DNA from: Valencia hispanica
Lineage: Eukaryota > Chordata > Actinopteri > Cyprinodontiformes > Valenciidae
Assembly: GCA_963556495.2 (NCBI GenBank)
Contig: OY747713.1
Span: forward strand, 372,001 to 436,000
Length of the DNA stretch: 64,000 nucleotides
Reading direction: 5' to 3'
How positions within the stretch are numbered: position 1 is the first letter of the stretch; the number at the start of each line of letters is the position of its first letter. This document shows, in pieces, positions 34,601 through 49,600 of the stretch. A program made the translations under genes and the position numbers. A model generated the notes under the pieces. It did no database searches. It was not told where the DNA came from and worked only from the letters and a program-made list of their open reading frames with translations.

Positions 34601-37600
34601 AAGCGGTGAAGGCCCTCGCCCTGTGTCACAACGTAACGCCCGTCTACGAGTCCCACGCCGCCGCCGCCAACGGAGAGACTGAGTCCGCAGAGGCCGACCA
34701 GGACTTCAGCGACGACAACCGGACCTACCAGGCCTCCAGTCCAGACGAGGTAAACACACATCTGAGTGCAAACACAAAGAAGAAGACGTGATGAGGTCTG
34801 GCATCATTCATTTAAATGACACACTTTTCAAACCCTGGCCTCAAAGTACACAAGAACTTTAGATGATCCAAAAACTAGAGAAATAGGTCTTGCTCTATTT
34901 TTTTATTTCACCATTTTTTTAACCAGATCAAAACCTGTTGATCAAAACCTCTCTTTCAAGGATGATATGGTCAAGAGACGGCAACAATATAACAATTCCC
35001 ATTTCAGACAATTCATAAAATACTAGTAAGTTATAAAGTATAAAACCAAAAGGAATCCTAAAAACAATCAGAGTAACAACTCACCTCCATAGGTGTAGAC
35101 AATGTATAATTTTAAAGGTAATATTACAATAGTTGTGGTAAATGGACTGAACTTGTAAAGCGCTTTTTCTAGTCATTCTGACTCAAAGCACTTTCAGTCA
35201 TTCACACATTCATACACCGATACAGAGCTCGGTAGGAAACGGGGGGTTAAGTGCCTTGCCCAGGGGCACATTGACATGTGACAGGAGGAAGCTGGAATTG
35301 AACCTACAACCCTCCGATTGCAACACAAGCAGGGTTTGAATTATGGGGGAGCTAAAGGGAGCCAGTCTCCCCTTAACCCAGTGTTTCTCAAACTTTTTTA
35401 TCATTCCCCACTTTGGACAAAGGAGCATCCACAAGCCCCCCTGCTTTTATCGCTCTAACAGAATGGTGACCACGCCTGATTTTAAAGGGTTTTATTTATT
35501 TAAATAGCCGAGTTAGTCTACAAGTTTCTAAGGGTATAAATTAGTTGGAAAAAGGGGTTGTGCACTGGTATAAAACCGGCTCAGAAATATATGCTGTCAC
35601 TAGTTGCGACATGTAGAACTTCAGTTCACAGTTGGAGAAAAATAAAAGTTGTAGTTTTATCACAAAGCTGTCAAAAATAAAAAATAAATAAAGAGCAAGA
35701 TCCTCATCCCTGTAGTTCCTCCGTGGTTGACCGTGTGACTTCTGACTCTGAAACGTTCCCTGATCTTTTTAGATATTTGTACATTTTGTAGATGGAATCT
35801 CTGATAATGCGGCGACTTCAGCTTGTTTTGTTCTGCTGCGATACATTCCAACATCAAACTCCCAGCCCGATGTTCCAGGTCCCGGTTCTGTTTACAATCA
35901 TGATCACAATTGCTCATTTATTTGAGTGTGTTTAATTTTGTGAGAGGGGGGAGCTGGTTGATTTAATTTACAGTGCAGTGAAACATTCACAACGACAGAA
36001 TCTAGGGGGGGGAAACTATTTAAATCCAAATGATGTCACGCCCCACCTGCAATACCTCTGCGCCCCACTAGTGGGGCTCGCCCCATAGTTTGAGAAAAAC
36101 TGCCTTAAAGGGAGATGGTCTCCCCCGAAAGCCATCAACTAGAATACCAAGGGGGAGCTCTAAAAATGGTCCAGTTTCTGTTTATATTACATTATTTTTT
36201 CCACAAGATTCATAATTTAAATAAATAAAACAATCAAGTGTTAAATCTCTCACGTTAAATTTTCAGATGACCTTTAAAAATGTCCTTCTGTGACTATGCA
36301 GCAGTGGTCGCGCTGTATTGATTGGCATAGGCTACGTCAATCATGCTAATGCTGATTTGTGTTGGGTTCTTGCTAATCATGGACGTTTGGAACGTTGTGG
36401 ACATTACCTGCAGTTAGACAGGCCAAAGCTTTGCTTCAGTTTTGGACATTGTGCCTAAACATGAGCTGGACAACTTCGGTTTTATATGGCAAAAAAAAGT
36501 TAGCAATGAAGAGGAGAGTTGGGTAACAGGTTTTGGTCGCTGTGAGAGCTTATCAGCAGGAGGATCAGACATCGCCTTTGTGTCAGAGGATGAATCTGGT
36601 CATGCAACCTTACCTGTTAACTAGTCAAAGAAGCAATGGACTGAGTGGAAAGGTAGGAATACCTGGCTCTTTACTCAAAGTCACGAGTTAGGTCTGTTGC
36701 TGGCTGAAATCAAAACTGGGGTGCATCTGTCCAAACTCTGAAGAATGGATAAATGGGATTCAGGCCACGTTGAGCCCTACTCATTTAAGGTAAGATGAGA
36801 ATCAGGGCTGATATGAGTTCTATTTTACCAGGATTTAGCAATGTTTTTGGTTTTGATGATGATGATGATGGTGTTTCTGAACTAAGTTGTATTTGTGATT
36901 TGTTGTTCTTGAATGGCTATGATGAGGCAGAAAATGTTGCACTGCATGTGGATCCGCTGTTGCTTTTTGTTTGTTCAGAACCTGTTAAACTACTAAAGTC
37001 CAAGCAGGATTTTTCTTTTACTTGATTGACCACTGTGCTATAAAATATGTACGTGCATGCACGTGAATTTGGAAATCGCGGTGCCCTGAACACAAGTACT
37101 CTTCCTGCTTAGCCACAGTTTTCCCCAAGATTATAACAATAAATCCTAACAGTGGGACTTCTAGCACCAGAATAAACAGCCGAGGTGAATAGCCAAAAAC
37201 ATTCAAACCACTGGTCCATGAAACAATCAGTGGTATTATGACAGTTACTTAGTGGTTGTGTTGCATGATAACACAAGATATCATGAAGGTGTGTCAACGG
37301 TATTATTGCACATAGATTTAGATGTGACTCTGCTTAGGTCCAGGTTTTTGGTGCCTGGTATTTGAATCCTTGTTTCCCTAACTTAGTTCTGATATGTGGC
37401 GCTACATACATCAGTGTAGTTAGTGATTGCAGTCAATAACAGCTGGTTTGTCTTACCATTTTACCTGTCAGGTAAGCTGGTACTGTTTAAAAAGTGTGTA
37501 ACGCCTTACAGCAGGAGATGGCAGTGCGGCTTTCTTATATAACGCACAATGATGACGAACTGTAGCACACTATCATATAATGGCTCAAGAGATGACCATT

Positions 37601-40600
37601 TCTCCATTGTCCACAATCGATAAAAAATAATACTAACAAGGGTTTTCCACGCCTTAAAAGAAAAACATGATTTATTCCTGTAAAAAAAAAAAAAAATTAA
37701 GATAATTACACAACTGTGATATATCGGAGATCAGGTGGGATACGTTGGCGTTCCCTTAGCAGATGGGATGTTTTAATCCTTCCAGTGAAATGTTCCCAGA
37801 AAACCTCCATCCTGATCAGATACCAGATCCTCCTCAGCTGACTCCTTTCATTGCAGAGAAGCAGCAGCTCAACTCTGAGTCCATCCATCCTACCCAGGAC
37901 GCTCAGTCCTGATCCAGATCTTGGGACCATAGGTCAGGGTTGGAACCTAAAAGCACCACTAAATCGAGAGCTTTGCTTTGTGGATCAGATCTTTTAGAAT
38001 ATAACATTGGAAATTAAAAGTCGCAAATTCGCATGAAACACACATAACACATGGGGCACAATAAATCAAGAGAAACGTCAATAAAGCAAGAGAGCATGAA
38101 CACAGTTGAAACAGATGACAACCATTTACTCAAAGGCAATTCTAAGCAGATGAGTTTTTAGTCTTGATGTTAAGCAGTACCAGTCCATGACTCCACGAGT
38201 CATTGAAGTGGAAAACGGGGTTTAACTCCAGATAAATGGGAGGTATGAACTGTGTTCAACATGTTCAGAACTTGGTTGAATATTGGAGACCATATCTTCA
38301 GTCAGAATCGGGAGGTTCATGTTGCCGGTTCTGGGTTCCGACCTCCAGTTTGTTGGCTGAATGTCAGAGGTCATGAACCCCTGTTGGAGGTTAATCTGTT
38401 TAAGGGGAAGGATGCGGCTCGTTCCCTGAAAGCATCTTAACGACTTTCCGTGTCAAACCGGAGCTTTGTGGGCCGAGGAACCAGCCAGGTGGAATAGATG
38501 GAGGCGTTTCTGATTAAAGCAGAGCTGATGTTTACAGAAAGGCTTGAGATGATTCAGTTTTGTCAGGATGGACTGTGGGAGATACTTAAGAGAGGTTTAT
38601 TGTCGCACAAAGGAGGGATTGTTTGTTTCTCGATAAAAACTCTGATAAATCGGAGTCCTTCCTCTAGAAATGTGTCTGTTTCCTCACTGCTCCGTGTCGT
38701 TTCTGTCAGGTTGATCAATATTTAATTTTCTCTGAGACAAAAAGACGTCGGCGCCTTTGAGGCCGTCATTGGAACGTTCTCATCCTCTGCTTTCCTTTTG
38801 TTGTTCCTCTGTTTCAACTAAGGCGTTAGATCTCAGGCGATGTTCCTCTGAATAAATAAATTCCAATTAGAGATGGAATGGACCAGGTTCAAAGGTCAGA
38901 CTGCAGCTCAGTGGATCTGTTTGTAGCGTGAGCCGTAAACTTTCAGTAACCTTTGACCTGAGGAATTGGGTCTGGGTGTGGAGGGTCCAGAAAACCATGA
39001 ATTAGTGTTTGATTCTGCTGTTCTTCGGCCTCCAGGTGGCGCTTGTGCGCTGGACGGAGAGCGTCGGTCTGACCCTCGTCAACAGAGACCTGACCTCCCT
39101 GCAGCTGAAGACCCCATCTGGACAGATTCTCTCCTTCGTCGTCCTGCAGATCTTCCCCTTCACCTCGGAGAGCAAACGGATGGGCGTCATCGTCCGGGTG
39201 GGGACACCTCCTGCCGCTGCTGCCAAACCGTGAGCTAATTTTCTTCTCCATGAAGTAATCAAGGCTTTCTAATCCATCCAGGAGGAGTCAACAGGAGAAA
39301 TTACCTTCTACATGAAGGGGGCTGATGTTGCCATGGCGAGCATCGTCCAGTATAACGACTGGCTGGAAGAGGAGGTAGGAACTGGGAGGAAACATTCCCG
39401 ATTCGGTGGGTTCAGAATCTATCCGTCATCTTCAGGTTCTGATGGACACTTCTCTGAGCCTAAAGTATTCATACCCTGCTAAAGTTTCCCCATTTTGTTA
39501 CATTTCATCCACAAGTTTTAATGTGTTTTATTGAGACTTTACATCACAAACCAACACATTCATTTATTTGGCTGCGGAGAAACTCTGGCCTGCTTCCCAC
39601 AGCATGATGCAGCCACCACCATTGAACATGAATGTATGCCATACTTTTATATGTAAACATTTATCATTATTCCTCAGCTGCTCAGTCATGCACTGCCTGT
39701 GTTTATCACCTTAAATTCAGATTAAACACGTTGCTGTTTAAGGCGGTAACGGGGGGGACCTTCATCATCATCATCAGATTGGCTTTATTGAATCATTTAG
39801 CACCGGGGGCAGCTTCTGATTTAATTAGTGACCTAGATAAAGTTGATGTAATCAGTGTTTGTCATATTCATGAACAGAGTTGTTGGCTGTAATATCCTGC
39901 TGTCAGATCAGCGGGCGGCGCTCCGACCCGGCCCGTCAATAACCAATCAGCTGCACCGATTGGTGTTTTCATATCAGAAATAAACCGCCATCCGTCCTCT
40001 GAGCTTCACCAAAGGCTCTTATGCTCTATTGATTTCTGTTGGTTATAATAAGGTGTTATTGGCAGCTGTGGACGTGGTGTTCATCCGCCCCACATCTACA
40101 TTCATTCAGGGTCGCTGCACAGAAAAACCACAACATTTATTCTCAGTGTTAAAGTCTGGAGAACAAATGCTTTCCCAAACTTATCCAGACGTTCCTCTCC
40201 TTTATTTTCTTGAAGAAGAGCAGAGGTCATGGTTCCTGGTAGGAAAAGTAGGAATTTTCCTTCCTGGTGGTTCTGGGTGATGACAAGATGGAGATGACAT
40301 TGTTCTGGTCTGATGATGATGATGAAGCTGATCCTGAATACAGCAGCTTTCTCTCTGCCTCACAGAGGAGGAGGAGGTCCATCATCAGGGGCCATCTCAG
40401 AGTGGAGCTGCTGCTCCTGCACCATCAGAAACAATCTGGAAAATATTAAATAAATGAAATATTCTCCAGGTCCAACCCGACCATAGTTCATGCATGGCCT
40501 CCTGTTTTTGCAGATTCCATATTTAAAGCCTCGGTGGAAATATATCGATCATTAACTCTGCAATGAACTACAGGAAAATAATGTCTAGAAAAGTATGGAA

Positions 40601-43600
40601 AATGTTTCAGAACCTTGAAAGGAGTCGGCTAAAGAGGTTCCTCTGATCCAGATGCTTCCTGCTCGCCTTGTTCAGACCTCTTCCTTCCAGAACCTCTGGG
40701 GGAACTTTATATTCCTTTAGCTTAGAAATGCCCTGGGATGCCCCAGTAGGTATGTTTGGGTTTCTATCCTGGTCCCGATGAATCTGTAACCTGAACAATG
40801 TATGGATCTCTAGTAACTGGTCTAACCTCCAGCTTCCTGTCTGGGTCCCAGACTGAGTGAATTTAAAATCAGCTTCATATTTGTGTTGTTGTGAAGCCAA
40901 AGTGGTGTATGAATACCCCTAATGTTGATTGTTACATATGCCTCTCATACCATCGATACTATTGGATACTGCTTTGATATCATCTAGTGGTCAGAGTGTG
41001 AACTACACCTGGTTCATAGAAGCAGAAGTGTTCATTTAACTCCCTAACCCTGTAGAGGTGTGGGGAAAATCTCTCTTAATAATCAACATGGGACCAAAAG
41101 CCTAAACTGTTTATTTTCGGTTTGAAGCTTTTTAGCGACACTAGGCAACTATGGAATGTAAAATGGGGCATTGACTTTGATAAGTAACTGAACATCCACC
41201 ATGTCATATTATCAACTTTTTACTTTCTTTAACATAGAAAGTTCTCTTATATCAGATCTTCTGTTCCTTCTGTGTCTCTGCTCTGTCTTCTTGAACCCCC
41301 AGACGGTCGTGGCAGATGGCCGCTCCTACTGAGCCTGGTTCTGGTTCTACTGGAGGTTTCTTCCTGTTTAAGGGGAGTTTTTCCTCTCCACTGTCGCTAC
41401 ATGCTTGCTCAGTATGAGGGATTGCTGTAAAGTCAATGACACAACACAGGCGACAGTCTGCTGTGGCTACATGTTGGTCCAGGAGGAATGAATGCTGCAG
41501 GTCAATGACTCGATCTGCTGGGATTCTTTAGATGGAAAATGTTTAAACTGATTGGAATAATGAACTGAAGGATTAATTGAAATATATCTATGATTGAATT
41601 TAAATTGCTTTTTTTAAAGTGCCTTGAGATGATGTGCTGTGAGTTGGCTCTATAGAAATAAACTGATTTGGAACGAGTAATATTACTATTGGTTATATGT
41701 ATAATTTGGTTATATTTGTAGAGATTGTAAATTCATCGCATCTATTTCTACTATGACATGACGCGTCTCCTTTGCTTCTCGTCAGTGTGGGAACATGGCC
41801 AGAGAGGGCCTGAGGACCCTGGTGGTGGCCAAGAAGTGCTTGTCTGAGGAGCAGTATCAGGACTTTGAGGTAAAGATGAGCTGTCAATACTAATGTTTTT
41901 GCTTAATATTATGATGAAGACATCAGTTTCAATAACTCAAGTTTTCCTCACAGCTTTATGTGACTTTAAGCTATTCTCCCTCTGAAAGCTTTAATCATGT
42001 TTAGTTCTGAAACCGACCAACGACATTAATCACCAGCATGCTGACTGAATGCAGGTGACTGGAAATGTTATTGCTTAACAAATATTGTAGTTTATTGTGC
42101 AGCTCTACTTTTCACATATTCTCCTTCTGGTCACTAAAGCTTCACTAAGGTATCGTTGGGTTTAGTTACTGATACACATTGGCCATTTTTCTCACTTTTT
42201 TACTTCATACTCAGTAAATAATTGAAACAGTTTTTTTTTATGTTTTTGATAAATTAATAGGCTCACATGGTAAAATGTGGTTCAGAAATAAAACCGTTGA
42301 GACCAGAAAAACAGCTTCAGTTTACACATCTGGTTCTGAATGAAGGAGGAGACCTCTGGACAGAACATAGACTGATACCAGCTGTAAAGCACGGCGGTGG
42401 AAGGTTGGTGATGTGGGCTTGTTTTCCTGCCATAGAACCTGGGTTCTTTGCAGTCCCTGAGTGGATCATGATCTCCTCTGTGTACCGAGGTGTTCTAGAG
42501 GCAAATGTGAGTCCATCTGTCCAGCAGGTCCAAATTGGGTCGTCAACAGAACCTTGAACCCAAACACAGCAGCAGATCTAGAGCAGAATGACTCAAAAAG
42601 AAAAGAAACGAGGTGCTGCAATGGCCTAATCAAAGTCCAGACATCAGCCTGTGTGAAATAGGATTCCACCACCAGCTCTGGTGAAGCACTGGGGCCACTG
42701 TAGAGCTCTATAGGAGAGCAGTGCATGAACTAAAGCAACGTTGGAAAGACCTCTACAAGCTGCTGATGTTTCTATTCGATGTCCTTGGTACCAGAACCAA
42801 GGACAAATGTTCAGATGAATCCATGCTTCCAGCTCTGGCTCACAGTCTGCACTGATCCGCCTGATAAAATGGTTGAGGCCAGTCCAAACATGTAGAACAT
42901 GAGGGCAGTAACGTAGTTTTCTGGTCTAACCTCAACTTAAGCTTAGGATATCCTCCAGACTTCACCTCCTATCTGTCCAGAACCGGTTCAACCAGGCAAA
43001 GCTGAGCATCCACGACCGAGCTCTGAAGGTGGCTGCAGTGGTGGAGAGTCTGGAGAGGGAGATGGAGCTTCTGTGTCTGACCGGAGTGGAAGATCAGCTT
43101 CAGGCTGACGTCAGGCCCACGCTGGAGCTCCTGAGGAACGCCGGCATTAAGGTCGGTGCAGGAACCAGACCCATCCCGCAACAGTTTGATGTTACAGCCT
43201 CTCCTCATCCTCCTGTTTTCTCCTCAGATCTGGATGCTGACAGGAGACAAGCTGGAAACGGCTACATGCATCGCCAAAAGCTCCCATCTGGTTTCCCGGA
43301 ACCAGGATATCCACGTCTTCAAACCGGTGCGCTCTCTCTGAGCATAATGGAGGCACTCAGATGAAGATCACAGGAGGCCTGAGTGTTCTTGTGTCTAATT
43401 GTGTTTTGTGGCTCTCGAGCAGGTCTCCAACCGAGGAGAGGCCCATCTGGAGCTGAACGCCTTCAGAAGGAAGCATGACTGCACGCTGGTCATCTCTGGA
43501 GACTCTTTAGAGGTACTAGAGCTCCGCCACATTTCCTGCCGCTGCAGATGATGCTGAGGATGCAGCCAAAACAAATACTGCACAGTTCAAACTGGGAGTT

Positions 43601-46600
43601 GGAGCCTCACAGAAGATCTGCTGTTTCTGCTGCAGGTCTGTTTGAGGTACTATGAGCACGAGTTTGTAGAGCTGGCCTGCCAGTGTCCGGCTGTGGTCTG
43701 CTGCCGATGTTCTCCGACTCAGAAGGCCGAAATCGTGCGCCTCCTCCAGCAGCACACAGACAACAGAACCTGCGCCATAGGTGGGCTTCAGAGACTGGGT
43801 CAGAACTCTGGATCTAGTCTTCATTAAGGCCATGTTCACACGTAGCCGGGGTTTTTAAAAACGGATATTTTCACCAACTGTAGGGGGCAGTAGTTCCCCC
43901 AAATTATCCACTCAGTAACTTTCTACTTTCTAACTTCTACATAGAGCAGTAATTAAGCTTGTAAAAACAAGCAAGCAAAAAGCGTTTGGACAATCGATGA
44001 TGCCAACACGTCTCTGAGGTCATAAACACTGTTTCTGAGTGGAAACAGGTGGAACATGTGATGTTGGAGCATGTTTGTCATGGAAAGTGACGTTGCGGAG
44101 CCTAAAACTCTGGTTATTTCTGTCTGCAACCAAACGCTTAAAACGGAGAAAACGCAAATCTTTACTTTGGCCGGAGTTTTTAGAAAGATTAGTTTTCGGT
44201 GCCGTAAATCTATGTTTTCGTGTGGATGACGGGCCGAACTGTAGAAAAATATAATCGTTTTGTAAGATACTCAGCTACGTGTGGACAAGGCATACGTTTC
44301 TGCTTTCCCTCCGGACCTTCCTGTAATGTGGGATTTATTCCTCACTGAACACATATTCTCGGTTTTTCTTGCTGCTGCAGTAAAAGATGATTTATTATTT
44401 TAGTTTTTTTTAACATTATCAGAGGAAACCGTTTTTAAGGACTCTTATTTTCCTTAGAGGAAAACCAGCTTTATAATCATCTGACAATAAAACTGATATC
44501 TGCTACAATTAGCCACAAGACGGGAGTCAAACTACCTCAGTTTGACCCGTAAGCCTAGGTAACATATTTTTTCCATATGATTGGTTTTTGTGGCAGGTGA
44601 TGGAGGGAATGATGTGAGCATGATCCAGGCTGCAGACTGTGGGATCGGGATTGAAGGAAAGGTAAAATCTTCCTGAACTCTTGATTAGTTATAACTTCCT
44701 GCAGCTGGAGAACAAACAGGCGTGTTAGAAAGGTTTTGGATTTATGTCCCTTGGTGCAGATATGTGAAAATGTTGGTGATAAATGTTGAGCAGCAGCAGC
44801 TCCGTCTCTCAGACCTTGTTTCTGTGCAGGAAGGGAAGCAGGCCTCGCTGGCTGCAGATTTCTCCATCACTCAGTTCAAACACATCGGCCGCCTCCTCAT
44901 GGTTCACGGCAGGAACAGCTACAAGCGCTCGGCGGCACTTGGACAGTTCGTCATGCACCGAGGGATGATCATCTCCACCATGCAGGTACGGAAGCAGCTC
45001 CTAACCCTGACCTGCTTCATTCACCTGGACTTTCTTCTTATCCTGCTTGTTGGTTTCTCCTCAGGCCGTCTTCTCCTCCATTTTCTTCTTTGCATCCGTG
45101 CCTCTGTACCAGGGTTTCCTCATGGTCGGGTAAGTAAACTTCTACAGTCATAATCAGTGGTCCAAACATCTGCCAGACCTCCTGCCTTGTTTTAAAACAG
45201 AGCAGTTCTGTGCAGCGGTTGGTGGGAGGAGAACATGTTGAGCTAAGATGTTAAAATAAATCCTACAGGAGGGTTCTTTATTTAGGATCATTTCCGTAAA
45301 TTAAACTGAAAAACTGTAGAAGGTTCTGGTTCTTTTGGTACCGCACCTGCTTGCTGCTCCACATCCATTCTTGTTGTGTATTTCTGTTCCATGCAGGTAC
45401 GCCACCATCTACACCATGTTCCCTGTGTTCTCCTTGGTTCTGGATCAGGACGTGAAGCCAGAGATGGCGCTGCTTTATCCAGAACTTTACAAAGACCTCA
45501 CCAAGGTACCAGTTCATGTTCCAACTGTCGACTCTGCCACGCCGCTGGAGGTTCGCTTCTCTGATGATGTTTCTGTTTTCAGGGCCGTTCCTTATCCTTC
45601 AAAACATTCCTGATCTGGGTTTTAATCAGCATCTACCAAGGTAAGCTGCTGGTAAGAAGCGTCTTGGTGTCCCTCGGGTCCGAAGACGCTTCGTTTCCCT
45701 CGGGTCCGACGACGCTTCGTTTCCCTCGGTTCCGAAGACGCTTCGTTTCCCTCGCCTCCGAAGACGCTTCGTTTCCCTCGCCTGTGAAGACGCTTCGTGT
45801 CCCTCGGGGTCCGAAGACGCTTCTGTTCCCTCGGGGTCCGAAGACGCTTCGGTTTCCTCGGGGTCCGAAGACGCTTCGGTTTCCTCGGGGTCCGAAGACG
45901 CTTCGGTTCCCTCGGGGTCCGAAGACGCTTCGGTTCCCTCGCCTCCGAAGACGCTTCGTGTCCCTCGGGGTCCGAAGACGCTTCGTTTCCCTCGCCTCCG
46001 AAGACGCTTCGTGTCCCTCGGGGTCCGAAGACGCTTTGTTTCCCTCGCCTCCGAAGACGCTTCGTGTCCCTCGGGGTCTGAAGACGCTTCGGTTCCCTCG
46101 GGGTCCGAAGACGCTTCGTTTCCCTCGCCTCTGAAGACGCTTCGTGTCCCTCGGGGTCCGAAGACGCTCCGTGTCCCTCGGGGTCCGAAGACGCTCCGTG
46201 TCCCTCGGGGTCCGAAGACGCTCCGTTTCCCTCGCCTCCGAAGACGCTTCGTGTCCCTCGGGGTCCGAAGACGCTTCGTTTCCCTCGCCTCTGAAGACGC
46301 TTCGGTTCCCTCGGGGTCCGAAGACGCTTCGTGTCCCTCGGATCCGGAGACGCTTTGTGTTCCTCTGGTCTAAAGTTTCCATCCTCTGATCATGTAGACG
46401 ATGGAGAAGAACATCTGGCTGTTTTTCCGGAGTGGAACGATTATCTGAGGTTTGACCATGAATCAGTTTCTCTGGCTCAAATGTATACATACACCCCCAC
46501 TTACTCGACGTACCTCAGCAGGTTGAACTTCCAGCCTGGAAGGAGAACAGCTCAAACAGAATGATGGACCTTCATGAAGAGGTGGATCATCCCCCAGTTT

Positions 46601-49600
46601 GGGTTCATTGAAGATAGTTCTTTGTTCCTTTTTGGCTCCGCCCCCTCCCAGTGAAGTTTCTCAGTATCTAAGGTTTCCAGCCACCGTCCTCGTTCACATG
46701 CAGCCTTTTGTCTGAGCCGTAAATCGATACGATGAAACCGCTAAGCCGTGCCGCGTGTGAGAAAGATCTGTGTTCCTGCCGGAGCGTGACTTCCTGACAA
46801 CTCCGGGTTTTTAATTAAAGACCCAAAAAGCTTCAGGGAAAATTAGACGATATGGGAGGGCGGGGGGTGGGGGGGGGGGGTTTATCTGGCTCCATTTATA
46901 CAGAGATTGACTCGCTGGAATCCGCCGCATGAAGACTGTATATAAGAGCAATTATGTGATCAGTTAAAGGCTAATTACGCTTAATTTGTGTGGCGTTATG
47001 ATGAAACCAAAGGCTATCAGCATACAGTAGGCGCCCAGAGGTGGTTAGGGTCAGACACAGCGGGACTTATCTTCACACTCGCTGATCCTGCAGTTCGGGG
47101 GGATGTATTCTTTTGAACTTAAATTTCTCTCTGGCTTCTTTCCTCCAAGATTTTCTTGGATGAGGATAAAAGGAACTCTGATAGTTTCATTTATCCACAG
47201 TCCTGGTAGAAGAAGCTCAAACAGTGTTTGGATCAAAGTCTGGAAAACCACAGAGATTCTTATATTTGACTTTTAACATGTTGCAGAAACAATATGTCAT
47301 ATTTTGTCTCATCAGCTTCATCTAACTCAGCAGGCACCAACCTTTTTTTCACCATGGACCGGTTTAATATCAGACAATATTTTCACGGACCGGCCTTTAA
47401 GGTGTGGCGGATAAATGATAACGGACGGTATAAAAACGGGTTATTTTTATTAGAATATAATAATTATAATGTAAACCAAGGTAACATTTAAACATACCTT
47501 TAATAATTCAAGATTTACCACAAAAACAAAGTGCATGAAAAACGTAACTCACCACAACGCTGAATCAGTGAGAGCCTTGGGACTTTTCCCCTTTCCAGAG
47601 AAACAATGGAGAGACGTTTGTTTTCTATCCATCATGCTCGCTGTTAGCTGTAACCATCACATGACCAATACACGCCTACTTGACATGTCAGACTGAGCTA
47701 CGTAACGGGATATCTGCTCATTTTTCAAAATTAAACAGCGGCAATTCTAAACAGATGGTTTTTAGTCTCGATTTTAAGCAGTTCAGAGTTTCAGCAGCTC
47801 TCCACTCGTCAGGAAGTTTGTTCCAGATAAGGGGAGCATAGAAACTGAAAGCTGCTTCTCCATGTTTAGTTCTGAGTCTTGGGATGTTTAGTAGGCTAGA
47901 GTTGGAGGACCTGAGTGGTCTGGGTGGTTGGTACCCTGACAACAGGTCTTCAACATATTTTGGTGCTAAGCCATCTAATGATTTATAAACTAGTAAAAGT
48001 ATTTAGAAGTCTATTCTCTGAGCTACAGGGAGCCAGTGTAAGGACTTTAGAACTGGGGTGATGTGCTCTACTTTCCTGGTTCTAGTGAGGAACACGAGCA
48101 GCAGCGTTCTGGATCAGCTGCAGCTGTCTGATTGACTTTTTAGGCAGACCTGTGAAGACGCTGTTGCAGTAATCAATCCCACTAAAGATAAACGCATGGA
48201 TGAGTTTTTCTAGGTCCTGTTGCGACATCAGTCCTTTAATCCTAGAAATGTTCTTCAGGTGATAGAAGGCTGACCTTGTTATTGACCTTTGTGTGACCCT
48301 GGAGGTTCAGGTCTGAGTCCATAACTACACCTAGATTTCAGGCCTGATCAGTAGTTTCTAGCTGGATTAACTGAAGCTGTGTGCTGACTGTTGATCGTTC
48401 CTCTTTAGGTCCAAAAATAATTACTTCTGTTTTGTTTCTGTTCAGCTGGAGAAAGTTATGGCACATCCATCCATTTATTTGGTCAATGCATTGATTTAGG
48501 GTTTGAATGGGTTCAGAGTCAGTGATTTCCGATAAGAACGATTCCCTAGCATCTTTTATAGTTAGCTGATATCTATTCAGTCTATCTTTGTAGATCTTAC
48601 AGTGAACCTGGAGTCGAGTTTTCCGCCATTTTCTCTCGGCGCGTCGACACTCTCTCTTTTCACTACATACCAGTGGATTACTTGTCCACAGAGACTTCTT
48701 TCTACCTGAGACTACTTTCACTTTAGTTGAAGCAATGGAATCCATGATGTCTGAGGTTTTCGCAAGGAAATGATCTACCAGCTTATTTACTGAGTTTGAG
48801 TTGGGAGATGAGGGGGATGTGGTGGAAGGATAAATACGTTTAAAGGTTTCTACTGAACTGTCCCCTAGAAAACGCTTTTTTATAGTGGTCTTACTGTGGC
48901 TGGATAATTTAGCAGAGATGGTACTTTCAAAGAAAATACAGAAATGGTCAGATAATGCAATATTAATTACAGAGATGTCAGAAATATTTAAACCTTTGCT
49001 GATAATTAAGTCCAGAGTGTGTCCTTTATTGTGTGTTGGTTGTTTGACATGCTGGGTCAGTCCGAAGTTGTGGAGAGTATCATCTAACGTTTTTGCTTGT
49101 CTATCTTGGGGGTTGTCGGTATGGATGTTAAAGTCCCCCACGATGATTAGTTGGTCATAGTCGATACATATTACAGAAAGAAGGTCATTGAAATCATTAA
49201 AGAAGTTAGAGTTAAGTTTTGGTGGTTTATATAAACTTAGAAATAACGCTTTGTTAGGCTCATTTATCTGGGTGGCTAGATATTCAAAAGAATCAAACGT
49301 GCCCAGAGTTACCTTTTTAAATTTCATTGAGTTGTGAAAGATGGTGGCTACACCTCCACCTCGTCTGTGTTTTCTGTTCTCGCTTAAGAAATTGTAATTT
49401 GGAGGAGTAGATTCTATTAATGCAGATGTTTCATTATTTTCATCTAGCCAAGTTTCTGATAAAAAAGGGCTTGTAAATTATGCTCAGTGATGAAGTCATT
49501 GATAAGAAAAGACTTCCCGGATAGAGATCTAATGTTTAATAAAGCTAACTTAAGTATTGTGATGATGGGCAGCTGAACCTTCTGACAGGTTATCAATTTG

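Noticed and set aside
45633..46490. 285-codon frame on the minus strand and several + strand frames rich in Arg and Ser
   Set aside because: Products of the 27-bp minisatellite; they share the same bases in several frames and carry no family motif.
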